Shown in pieces: positions 44,801-55,830 of a DNA stretch of 64,000 nucleotides. The position numbers were made by a program, and so were the translations under genes. Every line of letters begins with the position of its first letter. Positions within the stretch are counted from its first letter, which is position 1. Below the pieces are notes generated by a model. It saw nothing but the letters and a program-made list of their open reading frames with translations. It searched no databases and was not told the DNA's origin. Source of the DNA: Rhizobium sophorae. Its GTDB lineage: Bacteria > Pseudomonadota > Alphaproteobacteria > Rhizobiales > Rhizobiaceae. Where the stretch lies: positions 62,001-126,000 of the forward strand of contig NZ_JABFCN010000019.1 of NCBI RefSeq assembly GCF_013087515.1, read 5' to 3'.

Positions 44801-45817
44801 ATGAGCAGCGAGACGCTGAAGACCCTGTTCCATCCCTTTGCCAGCGGCACAGTCGCGGCGCCCGGCGAGGGCGAGCGCGTGCTCTTCCTCGGCGCCGAGG
44901 CAGGCTTTGCGCTGCCGGACGGCTTTGCCGCCTCGCTCAGCGCCGTCCAGGGCTTCCGGCCGCTCTATCGGCAGCTGCTGGCCCAGCGGATCGACGCGAG
45001 GCCGGAGATCGACGGCGAGGACTACGATGCGGCTCTGGTGCTCTGTACCAAGCACAAGGGTGAGAACGAGGCCAATCTTGCTGCCGCTATCGCCCGTACG
45101 CGGCTCGGCGGCCTGATCGTCGTTGCCGGCGCCAAGGAGGACGGCATCCAGCCGCTGCGCAAGCGGATGGAAGGTTTCAATCTCGCAGTCGACCATATGC
45201 CGAAATATCACGGCGTCGCCTTCTGGTTCGGCCGGCCGGCGGATGCAGACGAGATTATCTCCAAGCTGGCAAAGGCGCCGGTCCGCGTCGACGGCCGTTT
45301 CAATGCAACCGCCGGCATGTTCTCGCATGACCGCATCGATGCCGGATCGGAGCTGCTCGCCTCGCGCCTGCCTGAGGATTTCACCGGCGACGTGGCGGAT
45401 TTCGGTGCCGGATGGGGCTATCTCTCCGTCGAGATGGCGCGGAAGTCGCGTGGACTAACGCGCCTCGACCTCTACGAGGCCGATCACGCGGCTCTGGAGG
45501 CTGCCAGGGATAATCTGGCTCAAAACTGCCCGAACGCGCCTGTGCGCTTCTTCTGGCACGATCTGGCGGGTGAGCCGGTCAAGGATAAATACGATCTCGT
45601 CATCATGAACCCGCCCTTCCATGAGGGGCACGCGGCCGAGCCGGCGCTCGGCCAGGCAATGATCAAGACTGCCGCATCCGCCCTTCGCGGCGGCGGCCGC
45701 CTGATGCTTGTCGCCAATCGCGGCCTGCCTTACGAGCCGGTTCTGGCGGCGAATTTCAGGGAAAGCGGCGAAACCTGCCGCAACGCCCGGTTCAAGGTTC
45801 TCTGGGCGAAGAAATAA
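44801..45817 (+). CDS. RsmC-like class I SAM methyltransferase
   Basis: A 338-residue protein with the RsmC/RlmG layout: a degenerate N-terminal methyltransferase-like half and a catalytic C-terminal half. SAM-binding motif I is VADFGAGWGYLSVEMAR and the N-x-x catalytic motif is DLVIMNPPFHEG, typical of enzymes making m2G in rRNA (G1207 of 16S or G1835 of 23S). The N-terminus (TLFHPFASGTVAAPGEGERV) is conserved-looking. The ATG at 44801 is preferred to 44780, which lies next to the terminator. It is convergent with fabI. Confidence 0.85.
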   Translation: MSSETLKTLFHPFASGTVAAPGEGERVLFLGAEAGFALPDGFAASLSAVQGFRPLYRQLLAQRIDARPEIDGEDYDAALVLCTKHKGENEANLAAAIARTRLGGLIVVAGAKEDGIQPLRKRMEGFNLAVDHMPKYHGVAFWFGRPADADEIISKLAKAPVRVDGRFNATAGMFSHDRIDAGSELLASRLPEDFTGDVADFGAGWGYLSVEMARKSRGLTRLDLYEADHAALEAARDNLAQNCPNAPVRFFWHDLAGEPVKDKYDLVIMNPPFHEGHAAEPALGQAMIKTAASALRGGGRLMLVANRGLPYEPVLAANFRESGETCRNARFKVLWAKK

Positions 45818-45855
45818 GGCTCAAGCGGCCGCGATACGATCATTTTTGCCGATAG

Positions 45856-45890
45856 AAAAAGGTTGTGCGCATCATCTGCGCACAGCCTTT
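45856..45890. terminator. Bidirectional terminator between the methyltransferase gene and fabI
   Basis: AAAAAGGTTGTGCGCA and TGCGCACAGCCTTT form a stem flanked by an A run on the left and a T run on the right, so it can end transcripts from both converging genes. Confidence 0.8.
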
Positions 45891-45910
45891 GAGTTTCAAT
45901 CGACTAGTGT

Positions 45911-46717
45911 TTACTCGACGTCCGCTTTGCGCAGCGTTTCCAGCGTCGGCATGGAGGTGACGTTGAAGCCGGCGTCGACGAAGTGGATTTCGCCGGTGAC
46001 GCCGGCGGAAAGGTCGGAAAGCAGGTAGAGAGCCGAGTTGCCGACCTGATCAATGGTCACGGTCTTGCGTAGCGGCGCATTGCGCTGGTTCCAGGAGAGG
46101 ATCGCGCGCGCATCGGAGATGCCGGCGCCGGCAAGCGTGCGGATCGGGCCGGCGGAAATGGCATTGACGCGGATGCCGCGCGGGCCGTAGTCGGCGGCGA
46201 GATAACGCACCGACGCCTCGAGCGCTGCCTTGGCAACCCCCATGACGTTGTAATTCGGGATGACGCGCGTCGAGCCATTATAGGTCAGCGTCAGCATCGC
46301 ACCACCATCTTCCATCAACGGAGCGCAGCGCTTGGCGATCTCGGTGAAGGAGAAACAGGAAATGACCATGGTGCGGCTGAAATTCTCCCGCGTCGTATCG
46401 GCGTAGAGACCCTTCAGCTCGTTCTTGTCGGAAAAGCCGATGGCATGGACGATGAAATCGAGCTTGCCCCAGCGCTCGCTTATGGCGTCGACGACGGCAT
46501 CGATCGAGGCGATGTCCTCGACGTCGCAGGGCAGGACGAAATCCGAGTTCACCTCGGCAGCAAGCGGCTTGACGCGCTTGCCGAGCGCATCGCCCTGATA
46601 GGTGAAGGCGAGTTCCGCACCCTGTGCGGCGAGAGCTTTTGAAATCCCCCAGGCGATCGAGTGGTTGTTGGCGACGCCCATGACGAGCCCGCGCTTACCC
46701 TGCATGATTCCCGTCAT
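45911..46717 (-). CDS. fabI: Enoyl-[acyl-carrier-protein] reductase (NADH) FabI
   Basis: A 268-residue reductase for the last step of fatty acid elongation. The nucleotide-binding start is GKRGLVMGVANNHSIAWGIS; the catalytic Tyr-x6-Lys is in NYNVMGVAKAALEAS; SAGPIRTLAGAGI follows. The ATG at 46717 gives MTGIMQGKRG; a second ATG four codons on is possible. It is the last gene of fabA-fabB-fabI, 7 bases after fabB, which provides the elongation and reduction steps of unsaturated fatty acid synthesis. Confidence 0.96.
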   Translation of the reverse strand: MTGIMQGKRGLVMGVANNHSIAWGISKALAAQGAELAFTYQGDALGKRVKPLAAEVNSDFVLPCDVEDIASIDAVVDAISERWGKLDFIVHAIGFSDKNELKGLYADTTRENFSRTMVISCFSFTEIAKRCAPLMEDGGAMLTLTYNGSTRVIPNYNVMGVAKAALEASVRYLAADYGPRGIRVNAISAGPIRTLAGAGISDARAILSWNQRNAPLRKTVTIDQVGNSALYLLSDLSAGVTGEIHFVDAGFNVTSMPTLETLRKADVE

Positions 46718-46724
46718 ATTGTTA

Positions 46725-47957
46725 TTATCCGTTATAGCGCTGGAAGACGAGCGTGGCGTTGGTGCCGCCGAAGCCGAAGGAATTGGAGAGGGCAATGTCG
46801 ATCTTCGCGTCGTCGATACGCTTGCGCACGATCGGCACGCCTTCGAATTCGGGATCGAGCTCGGTGATATGGGCGCTTTCGCCGATGAAGCCTTGCTGCA
46901 TCATCAGTAGGGAATAGATCGATTCCTGCACACCTGCAGCGCCCAGCGAATGGCCGGTCAGCGACTTGGTCGATTGGATATGCGGGATCTTTGAGCCGAA
47001 TACTTCGCGGATGGCGCCGATTTCCTTGCTGTCGCCGACCGGCGTCGAGGTTCCGTGGGTATTGACGTAGTCGACATCACCTTTGACGGTGGCGAGCGCC
47101 TGGCGCATGCAGCGGATAGCGCCTTCACCCGAGGGGGCGACCATGTCGTATCCATCGGAGGTTGCGCCGTAGCCGACGACTTCGGCATAGATCTTGGCAC
47201 CGCGGGCCTTGGCGCGCTCCAGCTCCTCGAGCACCAGCACACCGGCGCCGCCGGCGATGACGAATCCGTCGCGGTTGACGTCATAGGCGCGCGAGGCGCT
47301 GTCCGGCGTGTCGTTGTACTTGGAGGACATGGCGCCCATGGCGTCGAAGAGGTTGGACATCGTCCAGTCGAGATCTTCGTGGCCGCCGGCGAACATCACG
47401 TCCTGCTTGCCCCACTGGATCATTTCGGTGGCATTGCCGATACAATGCGCCGACGTCGAGCATGCCGACGAGATCGAATAATTGACGCCATGGATCTTGA
47501 ACCAGGTGGCGAGCGTGGCCGATGCAGTCGAGGACATCGCCTTCGGCACGGCAAAGGGGCCGATGCGCTTCGGGCTGTTGTTCTTGACGGTGATTTCGGC
47601 GGCCTCGATCAGGGTGCGAGTGGACGGACCGCCAGAGCCCATGATGATGCCAGTACGCTCGTTCTGAGCGTAGTCTTTCTCTTCCAGGCCGGAATCGGCG
47701 ATCGCCTGTTTCATGGCGACATGGTTCCAGGCGCCGCCCTGCGACAGGAAACGCATGGCGCGGCGGTCGACCAGTTCGGCAAGCTCCGCCGAACCGAGCT
47801 TCGGACTGCCCCAGACCTGGCACTTGAACCCATGTTCGGCGAAATCGCTCGAAAAGGAGATACCCGACTTTGCCTGCCGCAAGGATTCGGTGACTTCGGC
47901 CGCGTCGTTTCCGATCGAGGACACGACACCCAGACCTGTGACAACTACCCGTCTCAT
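46725..47957 (-). CDS. fabB: 3-oxoacyl-[acyl-carrier-protein] synthase I
   Basis: A 410-residue condensing enzyme elongating cis-3-decenoyl-ACP. The catalytic Cys is C166 in [14 protein letters not shown], and the two histidines are in [12 protein letters not shown] and [27 protein letters not shown] ends the thiolase fold. It follows fabA after 45 bases in the same unit. Confidence 0.96.
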   Translation of the reverse strand: MRRVVVTGLGVVSSIGNDAAEVTESLRQAKSGISFSSDFAEHGFKCQVWGSPKLGSAELAELVDRRAMRFLSQGGAWNHVAMKQAIADSGLEEKDYAQNERTGIIMGSGGPSTRTLIEAAEITVKNNSPKRIGPFAVPKAMSSTASATLATWFKIHGVNYSISSACSTSAHCIGNATEMIQWGKQDVMFAGGHEDLDWTMSNLFDAMGAMSSKYNDTPDSASRAYDVNRDGFVIAGGAGVLVLEELERAKARGAKIYAEVVGYGATSDGYDMVAPSGEGAIRCMRQALATVKGDVDYVNTHGTSTPVGDSKEIGAIREVFGSKIPHIQSTKSLTGHSLGAAGVQESIYSLLMMQQGFIGESAHITELDPEFEGVPIVRKRIDDAKIDIALSNSFGFGGTNATLVFQRYNG

Positions 47958-48002
47958 CTGATCAAACCTTTGTTGTTTTCGTCAGCCGCTCGAAATGCGG
48001 TT

Positions 48003-48518
48003 TCAGGCCGTCTTGTCTTTCGATAGACCGACGCGAAGATCGGCCGCCTGATATATGGTCTCGCCGTCCGCCTTTAACCAGCCGTCGGCAGTGCCGAGGA
48101 CCAGACGGCCGCGCATGACACGCTTGAAGTCGATGCCATATTCGATCAGCTTCGTCTGTGGCCGGACCATGCCCTTGAATTTCACTTCGCCGGTCGAAAG
48201 CGCCATGCCGCGGCCTTCTTCGCCGAGCCAACCCAGAAAGAAACCGGTCAGCTGCCACATGCCGTCGAGACCGAGGCAGCCCGGCATGATCGGATTGCCT
48301 TCGAAATGGCACGGGAAATACCAGTCGTCCGGGCGTACGTCGTATTCCGCTCTGAGGTAGCCCTTATCGAAGGTGCCGCCCGTTTCGGAAATGTCCGTGA
48401 TGCGGTGAACCATCAGCATGGGCGGCAGGGGCAACTGCGCATTGCCGGGGCCGAACAGCTCGCCATGTGCGCAAGCGATGAGTTCTTCATACGAGAAGCT
48501 GGACTGTCTGGTCGTCAT
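48003..48518 (-). CDS. fabA: 3-hydroxydecanoyl-[acyl-carrier-protein] dehydratase/isomerase
   Basis: A 171-residue hot-dog-fold enzyme that introduces the cis double bond in the anaerobic unsaturated fatty acid pathway. The active-site residues are H71 and D85 in the segments [14 protein letters not shown] and [14 protein letters not shown]. Length and sequence match FabA rather than FabZ. It heads fabA-fabB-fabI and is divergent from irr. Confidence 0.97.
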   Translation of the reverse strand: MTTRQSSFSYEELIACAHGELFGPGNAQLPLPPMLMVHRITDISETGGTFDKGYLRAEYDVRPDDWYFPCHFEGNPIMPGCLGLDGMWQLTGFFLGWLGEEGRGMALSTGEVKFKGMVRPQTKLIEYGIDFKRVMRGRLVLGTADGWLKADGETIYQAADLRVGLSKDKTA

Positions 48519-48739
48519 AAAGTTTCTTTTTCCCCCCGCGTCAAGCCGATGGATGTGAACGTGTAGTCCAAGTTCTTCAGAAAATGAAGCACAAGCAAGG
48601 CAGCTTCATTCATCGCCCCGGACCAGGCTTGCGCCATTATTTGGTGGTCGCATACAGGAAGGCTAGGGCTGGGACCAGACCTATTTGCGTCAAAAGCCCG
48701 TTTTTGCCGCGTTTATCGGGCTCCCGTCCCCATTGAACT

Positions 48740-48768
48740 ATTGAAAGGCTCCGATGCAAAAGTTATAC
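48740..48768 (+). promoter_or_regulatory. Candidate promoter of irr
   Basis: ATTGAA (48740-48745) and TTATAC (48763-48768) are 17 bases apart and lie about 50 bases before the irr start. The other part of the 301-base gap between fabA and irr (48519-48819) must hold the fabA promoter, but I see no clear boxes and no iron-box dyad. Confidence 0.35.
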
Positions 48769-48819
48769 CGCTTAAAGAAACATGATTGCTTTATGCCAGA
48801 ATAACCGGAGTTGGTTTTG

Positions 48820-49239
48820 ATGACGGGTGCATTCCCGATCGCAATAGAGGTAAGGCTGCGCGGTGCAGGCCTGCGCCCCACCCGCCAGCGCGTCGCGCTC
48901 GGCGATCTCCTGTTTGCCAAGGGCGACCGGCATTTGACCGTCGAGGAACTGCATGAAGAGGCGGTTGCCGCCGGCGTGCCGGTGTCCTTGGCAACCGTCT
49001 ACAACACGCTGCACCAATTCACGGAAGCCGGTCTCATCCGCGTTCTCGCCGTCGAGAGCGCCAAGACCTATTTCGACACCAATGTTTCCGATCATCACCA
49101 TTTCTTCGTCGAAGGCGAGAACGAGGTGCTCGACATTCCCGTCAGCAACCTGACGATCGCCAATCTGCCGGAACCGCCTGAGGGCATGGAGATCGCCCAT
49201 GTCGACGTGGTGATCCGCCTGCGGGCGAAGCAGGCCTGA
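48820..49239 (+). CDS. irr: Iron response regulator Irr (Fur family)
   Basis: A 139-residue Fur-superfamily repressor/activator of iron and haem genes in Rhizobiales. The winged helix spans about 10-85 (RPTRQRVALGDLLFAKGDRH, SLATVYNTLHQFTEAGLIRV). The HHH triplet at 92-94 (SDHHHFFVEGENE) is the conserved haem/metal site of Irr. The N-terminal Cys-Pro haem-regulatory motif of Bradyrhizobium Irr is absent, as in other Rhizobium Irr proteins. The ATG at 48820 lies nine bases after GGAG. A location beside fabA is typical of rhizobia. Confidence 0.92.
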   Translation: MTGAFPIAIEVRLRGAGLRPTRQRVALGDLLFAKGDRHLTVEELHEEAVAAGVPVSLATVYNTLHQFTEAGLIRVLAVESAKTYFDTNVSDHHHFFVEGENEVLDIPVSNLTIANLPEPPEGMEIAHVDVVIRLRAKQA

Positions 49240-49261
49240 CGACACTTCTAAATTATAGGCC

Positions 49262-49897
49262 TCACATGACATCGTCGGGATGTCGGCCGGGCTTGTGCCT
49301 GTAGGTCGGGAAGGTCCAGCCGAACCACAGGGCTCCACCGCGCACCGCAAAGGCCGCCGCGACGCCGCAGGCAGACGCCAGATAGAGCTGCATTCCGAGC
49401 GCATTGGCGGCCGTGAACACACCGGCGCCGATAAGGGCTGCGGTCACGTAAATTTCCGGCCGCAACAGCACCGAAGGCTCGTTTGCCATCAGATCGCGCA
49501 GGATGCCGCCGAAGGTCGCCGTCAGCGTGCCGGTGACGATTGCAATCGTGGGCGAACCGGTGGCGGCGAGGCCCTTGGCGGCGCCGATCACGCAATAGGC
49601 GGCAAGGCCGATCGCATCCAGCCATATCAGCAGGCGATAGCGCGATTCCAGCAGGTGGGCGGTGAAGAAGACAATGACGCCCACGATGCAGCAGACGAGG
49701 ATATAGGCGGGGTTCAGCACCCAGAAGACCGGCACGCGGCCGAGCACGATATCGCGCACGGTGCCGCCGCCCGTTCCCGTCACCATGGCGAAAAACAAAA
49801 AACCGATCAGGTCCAGTTGCTTGCGCGAGGCGGCGAGCGCGCCTGTCGCGGCAAACAGCGCAATGCCGGCATAATCGAGATAGACGAGCAAGGACAT
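49262..49897 (-). CDS. TRIC/YicG-family membrane protein
   Basis: A 211-residue inner-membrane protein of seven predicted helices made from two repeats of the UPF0126 unit, with GALAASRKQLDLIGFLFFAM and the paired glycine motifs TGTGGGTVRDIVLG and TATFGGILRDLMAN. The family is related to trimeric intracellular cation channels and includes bacterial cation- or glycine-linked transporters. The ATG at 49897 follows a GGGGGG stretch, a weak ribosome site. It converges on irr. Confidence 0.87.
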   Translation of the reverse strand: MSLLVYLDYAGIALFAATGALAASRKQLDLIGFLFFAMVTGTGGGTVRDIVLGRVPVFWVLNPAYILVCCIVGVIVFFTAHLLESRYRLLIWLDAIGLAAYCVIGAAKGLAATGSPTIAIVTGTLTATFGGILRDLMANEPSVLLRPEIYVTAALIGAGVFTAANALGMQLYLASACGVAAAFAVRGGALWFGWTFPTYRHKPGRHPDDVM

Positions 49898-49994
49898 GCG
49901 GCCCCCCGGAACCGGCGAACAATTTCCGGAAAGAACCACGGCGGCAAGGGCGGCGCAAGGCGGCGCGGCCATAAAGGTGAAGTCTTTGTTTGCT

Positions 49995-50038
49995 GCATGT
50001 CGTTGTCCCAAAACCGCTGCACACTTTGGGCGACATGC
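49995..50038. repeat. Family B palindromic repeat
   Basis: GCATGTCG pairs with CGACATGC and CCCAAA with TTTGGG, around CCGCTGCACAC, with the TTGT bulge. Compared with the copies at 22811 and 8909, paired bases differ on both sides together. It lies 31 bases before the next gene. Confidence 0.85.
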
Positions 50039-50069
50039 ATTGGGGACCTTTATCCGAAAGAGGAAAGCC

Positions 50070-50543
50070 GTGAAAACGCTGGTGCTCGCCGTTCTGAATA
50101 TCGTCCTGCTGCTTGCCATGCCGGCTGCCGCCTTCGGTCAGCAATCGCTGATCTCCGACCCTGAGATCTACGAGAAGAAACATTTCCAGGAGCAGTGCAA
50201 GACGGCCGAGTTTGCCGACGGCTTCGTCACCCGGCAGGACATCAACAATGACGGCCTGATCGACGCGGTGGTCAACGAGGGCCAGCTGACCTGCGACGGG
50301 CAGAAGGGGCCGCAATGCAATGACGACGGCTGCACCTATAATTTCTATCTGCAGGTCGCCGAGGGCGGTTATTTCATGATCGCGACGGCGCAGATCTATG
50401 GCTACGATTTCGTCCAGCGCTTTGGCAACATGGTGCTGGCGATGAAGATGCATCCGCGCTTCTGCGACCGCACCGAAGGTGATCCCTGTATCGTGACGGC
50501 GCGTGTCCGCGGCACGAAATTCGTCACGATCTCGAAGAAATAG
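50070..50543 (+). CDS. Exported hypothetical protein with an EF-hand-like loop, GTG start
   Basis: A 157-residue secreted protein of unknown function. The signal peptide is MKTLVLAVLNIVLLLAMPAA (cleavage near AFGQ). The segment DINNDGLIDAVV has the D-x-N-x-D-G-x-x-D spacing of a calcium-binding loop. Several cysteines (CKTAEF, LTCDGQKGPQCNDDGCTYNF, FCDR, PCIV) suggest disulfides. The start is GTG at 50070, preceded by AGAGGAAAG; upstream in-frame codons run through a repeat. Confidence 0.78.
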   Translation: MKTLVLAVLNIVLLLAMPAAAFGQQSLISDPEIYEKKHFQEQCKTAEFADGFVTRQDINNDGLIDAVVNEGQLTCDGQKGPQCNDDGCTYNFYLQVAEGGYFMIATAQIYGYDFVQRFGNMVLAMKMHPRFCDRTEGDPCIVTARVRGTKFVTISKK

Positions 50544-50546
50544 CTC

Positions 50547-51335
50547 TCAGCCTGGATAGAGTTCCGACGTGCGGCCGGCGAGATAGTAGCCGACCAGGCC
50601 GTACCATTCGCGGATCGCGGTTGCCAAGTTCTGCGCATTGAGGTTCGGCTGTGTGAAATCGAGCCGTGGCCGCACCTCACCGTCGGTACGATAATCGGTC
50701 GGCCAGGGCACGATATCGATGCCGAGCTTGCGGAAAATGCCGACGGATCGCGGCATATGAAAACCCGAGGTGATCAGCAGGCAATTGGAAAGCCCCTGGC
50801 TTGCCAGGAATTCCTTGGTGTTGACGGCGTTTTCGAAGGTCGTGCGCGATTGTCTCTCTTCGATCAGGCGATCCTTGCCAACGCCGAAGAGCGGGAAGAA
50901 ACGCTCGGATGCCGCCGCATCGCCTTCATAGATGCCGGAGAGGGAGCCGTCGCCGCCCGATACCAGAATGCGCGACTGCGGAAATTTCTGCGCGAGCCGC
51001 AGGGCTTCGACGAAGCGGTCGGCCGCGGCGTTGAATTCTATGCCGTGGCGGACCGTGTTCACCTCGTTTTCGAAGGCGCCGCCGAGCACGATCATGCACT
51101 GCAGGCTATCGGGATCGGCAGCCGGCTTTGCGAAGCGCTGCTCCAGGCCCTGCATCAGCAGGTTGCCGACCGTGGTGTAGAGCGTGACGAAGAGGATGAG
51201 GGCCGAACCAGTCGCGCCGAGGATGCTTAAGATCCGCCAGCGCAGAAGGCCGGCAATGAGGGCCAAGAAGACGAGGAAGAATGCCAGCGACAGCGGCTGA
51301 GCGAAAATCCAGACAAGCTTCGAAATGACGAACAA
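50547..51335 (-). CDS. YdcF/ElyC-family DUF218 membrane protein
   Basis: A 262-residue protein. Two N-terminal membrane helices (about 5-55, LVWIFAQPLSLAFFLVFLAL) are followed by a DUF218 domain: CMIVLGGAFENEV, ILVSGGDGSL, ERQSRTTFENAVNTKEFLAS and LLITSGFHMPRSVGIFRKLG. Relatives such as ElyC and SanA act in envelope/peptidoglycan or enterobacterial-antigen metabolism; the local role is unknown. Its stop is 3 bases from that of the convergent EF-hand-like gene. Confidence 0.9.
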   Translation of the reverse strand: MFVISKLVWIFAQPLSLAFFLVFLALIAGLLRWRILSILGATGSALILFVTLYTTVGNLLMQGLEQRFAKPAADPDSLQCMIVLGGAFENEVNTVRHGIEFNAAADRFVEALRLAQKFPQSRILVSGGDGSLSGIYEGDAAASERFFPLFGVGKDRLIEERQSRTTFENAVNTKEFLASQGLSNCLLITSGFHMPRSVGIFRKLGIDIVPWPTDYRTDGEVRPRLDFTQPNLNAQNLATAIREWYGLVGYYLAGRTSELYPG

Positions 51336-51408
51336 GACCTACTCCTCGAGGATTGGCGGCGGTCCTTCCTATCCGATTCGACGGTAACAGGAATGCGACG
51401 GTTCTATT

Positions 51409-52125
51409 TCATCCGCGCAACGGCGGATCGATGCGGCGCAATCTTTGGTTAAAGCGCCGCTGAAGCGGCCGCGGGATAAGCATCGCGGCAAGCGCAAGCA
51501 CCATGGCGAAGAGGGAGACCAGCCACAATGCATGCGCGCCCGTCAGCCGCGTCAGCACGGCGCCGACGATCGCGCCGAGCACCATGCCGCCCCAGGGCAC
51601 GATCTGGATCGTCCATTCGACATCACGATCGCCGATGATCCAGCGACCGATGCCGCGGCCGAAGCGCGACAGGGCGCCGGTCACATAGGTCAGGCCGATC
51701 GGCAGGCCTTCGATATGCTCGACGGCGGCGTTCACCATCCCCATGGAAAAAACGATCATATAGAACCGCACGAACAGCATGTTCTGCACCGTCATCATCG
51801 AGGCGAGCGCCAGAACCAGCCCGACGCAGCCAAGCACCACGAAAATGCGGCGTTGCGAGACATGGGAAATGACGATGCCTGCCGCATTGCCAAGCACGAA
51901 AACGACGATGGCAGAGATCAGGACTGCGGCGTGATAAAGATTGCCCTCGCTCAAGGCCAGTGCCGCCCGCGTCGTGTTCCCCGTCATGAAGGAGACAAAG
52001 TCGCCGGTCAGCAGAAGACCGGTGGCATCGGTCATGCCGGCCAGAAACGAGATCGAGCCGACAAGGGCGAGCCCGGTCAGGGTTCGTCGGGTCCGGATGA
52101 TGCGGCGGCGTCTTGCTCTGGTCAT
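51409..52125 (-). CDS. YoaK-family (DUF1275) membrane protein
   Basis: A 238-residue six-helix membrane protein of the DUF1275 family. The conserved first-helix region SFLAGMTDATGLLLTGDFVS continues into FMTGNTTRAALAL, the family hallmark GxxD...SFMTGNT. Function unknown; relatives are sometimes annotated as transporters. The ATG at 52125 is used; an ATG at 52173 with AGGA six bases ahead would add 16 residues and is also possible. Confidence 0.85.
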   Translation of the reverse strand: MTRARRRRIIRTRRTLTGLALVGSISFLAGMTDATGLLLTGDFVSFMTGNTTRAALALSEGNLYHAAVLISAIVVFVLGNAAGIVISHVSQRRIFVVLGCVGLVLALASMMTVQNMLFVRFYMIVFSMGMVNAAVEHIEGLPIGLTYVTGALSRFGRGIGRWIIGDRDVEWTIQIVPWGGMVLGAIVGAVLTRLTGAHALWLVSLFAMVLALAAMLIPRPLQRRFNQRLRRIDPPLRG

Positions 52126-52303
52126 TGGCTGAAGGTCCTGAAGCCGAATCACTGAGATTGCGGCAACAAACATACATCGTCCTATTGAGGAATTGGCAAA
52201 GGCGATTGGAAGCTGGATGGGAGCGTTTACTTCAATCAACGCGCGACCTGCTGGTCGGCGTTGCGGAACACTTTGCACGGCGGTAGGCGGCACTTAATCG
52301 GAA

Positions 52304-52588
52304 TCAGTCCTTCCAATTGGCGAGGCGACCCGGATCCAGATTCGACTGGACCAATCTCTTGCTGGCAAAAGCTCTGCCGGAATGCGATTTCAGGCATTTT
52401 TCGAATTCAAGCGCTTTGTGCTTGTCAGGAAAGGCGCAATACCAAAGCAAATTCCATGGTGCGAATTTGGCGGTGTGGGTGGATTTTCCAGCATTGTGGG
52501 CCGCAAGCCGCTGTTTCAGATCTGCGGTAGACCCGGTGTATTCCTGATCGGGAAATTCGATGCTGCGGAGAATATAGACGTACCACAT
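52304..52588 (-). CDS. GIY-YIG nuclease-domain protein
   Basis: A 94-residue single-domain GIY-YIG protein of the UPF0213/YhbQ type. The catalytic start MWYVYILRSIEFPDQEYTGS contains the YVY...YTG version of the motif, followed by DLKQRLAAHNAGKSTHTAKF (Arg) and a late LEFEKCLKSHSGR (Glu). The role of stand-alone members is not settled; DNA-repair or RNA roles are discussed. It lies about 100 bases beyond the 3' end of tRNA-Ala on the same strand. Confidence 0.88.
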   Translation of the reverse strand: MWYVYILRSIEFPDQEYTGSTADLKQRLAAHNAGKSTHTAKFAPWNLLWYCAFPDKHKALEFEKCLKSHSGRAFASKRLVQSNLDPGRLANWKD

Positions 52589-52689
52589 CAGCGCTTCAGC
52601 CCGTCGTCGCCCTTCGGGCTATGCCGGGCACTGCTTCGGCCTAACGGTTTCCCGCGGCTGCGCCACGCGAAGCCCGTAAGGGCGAAGCG

Positions 52690-52765
<76 letters not shown>

Positions 52766-52863
52766 ATCAAGGTGGTCCGGTCTGGCCGGTCCTGGGATGT
52801 TCCTCAAGGCGCGTGCCCTTCGGAGTGGCGGCTTCTTACTTCCGGATTCCGGAGATAGCAAGC

Positions 52864-52908
52864 CTAAAAAAATGCGGCCCGGAGAATTTTTTCCTCGCCG
52901 GGCCGAAA
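52864..52908 (-). terminator. Rho-independent terminator of the FYDLN gene
   Basis: On the minus strand GCATTTCGGCCCGGCGAGG pairs with the later CTCCGGGCCGCA, and a T7 run follows. It is 8 bases after the stop of the FYDLN-domain gene. Confidence 0.85.
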
Positions 52909-52915
52909 TGCAGTC

Positions 52916-53299
52916 TCAGACTTCGTCTTCGTCGCCGGTCACGCCGATGATATCGCTCATGTCGTCGTCGTCATCGTCTTCGTCGGGTGTAAGGAAGGTA
53001 TCGTCGTCGTCATCGCCTTCGATTTCAACATCGTCGTCGCCGATATCGGGGATGTCGTCGCCAGAGGCGGCGTCATCAGCATCCTCGAGCGAAACCAGTT
53101 CGACTTCGGTGTTTTCAGTATCGACTTCCGCGACCTCGTCTTCCTCGGCAACTTCGGCGATCGCCGAGGTTTCTTCGAAGAAGGACAGAGGGTAGGACTT
53201 GCCGGTATAAGGAGAGACGATCGGATCCCGGTTCAGATCATAAAACTTCTTGCCGGTTTCCGGATCGGTACGCTTGGTTCCAAGTTCCGCTTTCGCCAC
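52916..53299 (-). CDS. TIGR02300/FYDLN-type acidic protein, GTG start
   Basis: A 127-residue protein of the alphaproteobacterial FYDLN acidic family. The N-terminus AKAELGTKRTDPETGKKFYD then LNRDPIVSPYTGKSYP is the conserved part; the rest is strongly acidic with Asp runs. Function unknown. The GTG at 53299 gives exactly the conserved start and has GAGG six bases ahead; an ATG 17 codons upstream is not supported. It is divergent from aroA. Confidence 0.9.
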   Translation of the reverse strand: MAKAELGTKRTDPETGKKFYDLNRDPIVSPYTGKSYPLSFFEETSAIAEVAEEDEVAEVDTENTEVELVSLEDADDAASGDDIPDIGDDDVEIEGDDDDDTFLTPDEDDDDDDMSDIIGVTGDEDEV

Positions 53300-53319
53300 T
53301 ATAAGCCTCGTGTGAATAG

Positions 53320-54933
<1,614 letters not shown>

Positions 54934-55006
54934 TGGTACCAGCTGCCGAGTTTCCGCAAAGACGATCTCCTTCGCCGCGATCGTGCGCTGCCGCAGGATT
55001 GATTTG

Positions 55007-55654
55007 ATGACGAACGAGACCTTCACCATCGCCATCGACGGCCCGGCGGCAGCGGGCAAGGGCACGCTCTCGCGCCTCATCGCAGAGCGCTACGGCTTCC
55101 ATCATCTGGATACCGGCCTGACCTATCGCGCCACGGCCAAGGCGGTGCTCGATGCCGGCCTGCCGCTCGACGACGAGGCGGTGGCGGAAAAGATCGCAAG
55201 AGAGGTTGAACTCGCTGGATTGGATCGCGATATACTTTCCAAACATGAGATCGGCGAAGCTGCCTCGAAGATTGCCGTCATGCCGGCGGTGCGCCGGGCC
55301 CTGGTCGAGGCGCAACGCCGGTTTTCGGCGAAAGCGCCGGGAACCGTGCTCGACGGGCGCGATATCGGCACGGTTGTCTGCCCGGATGCGCCGGTGAAGC
55401 TCTATGTAACGGCGTCGCCGGAGGTCCGCGCAAGACGCCGTTATGACGAGATCCTCGGCAAAGGCCTGACGGCGGATTTCGATGCGATTTTCGAGGACGT
55501 CAAGCGGCGCGACGAACGCGACATGGGACGGGCCGACAGCCCTTTGAAACCAGCTGACGATGCGCACTTGCTTGATACGTCGGAAATGAGTATAGAGGCC
55601 GCGTTTCAAGCTGCTCAATCGATCATCGATGCGGTCTTGAGCCGAAATGCCTAA
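55007..55654 (+). CDS. cmk: (d)CMP kinase
   Basis: A 215-residue cytidylate kinase phosphorylating CMP/dCMP. The P-loop is [20 protein letters not shown]; the substrate region [20 protein letters not shown] and [20 protein letters not shown] follow, then the lid with RRYDE and [18 protein letters not shown]. The aroA-cmk-rpsA order is classical. The ATG at 55007 has AGGA upstream; eight further residues upstream are possible. Confidence 0.96.
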   Translation: MTNETFTIAIDGPAAAGKGTLSRLIAERYGFHHLDTGLTYRATAKAVLDAGLPLDDEAVAEKIAREVELAGLDRDILSKHEIGEAASKIAVMPAVRRALVEAQRRFSAKAPGTVLDGRDIGTVVCPDAPVKLYVTASPEVRARRRYDEILGKGLTADFDAIFEDVKRRDERDMGRADSPLKPADDAHLLDTSEMSIEAAFQAAQSIIDAVLSRNA

Positions 55655-55830
55655 ATTCAAGCGATTTTGCGTGCTCTGAGCATGGATCGCTTCTAATACA
55701 GCAAGCCTGAAATTCCGTCCAAGCGCCGGATTGCCTTCGTCAGAGAGGGCGGACTGGGTTCAGGCCCGTTCAACGCAAACCAACCGGCGCATACGTGTCC
55801 GCTTCCGTTTCAGGACACGCAGGAGATTTT

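Noticed and set aside
42434..45328. 964-codon minus-strand frame opposite pnp and the methyltransferase gene
   Set aside because: It covers two clear plus-strand genes and a terminator, has the composition expected of an antisense frame, and shows no domain.
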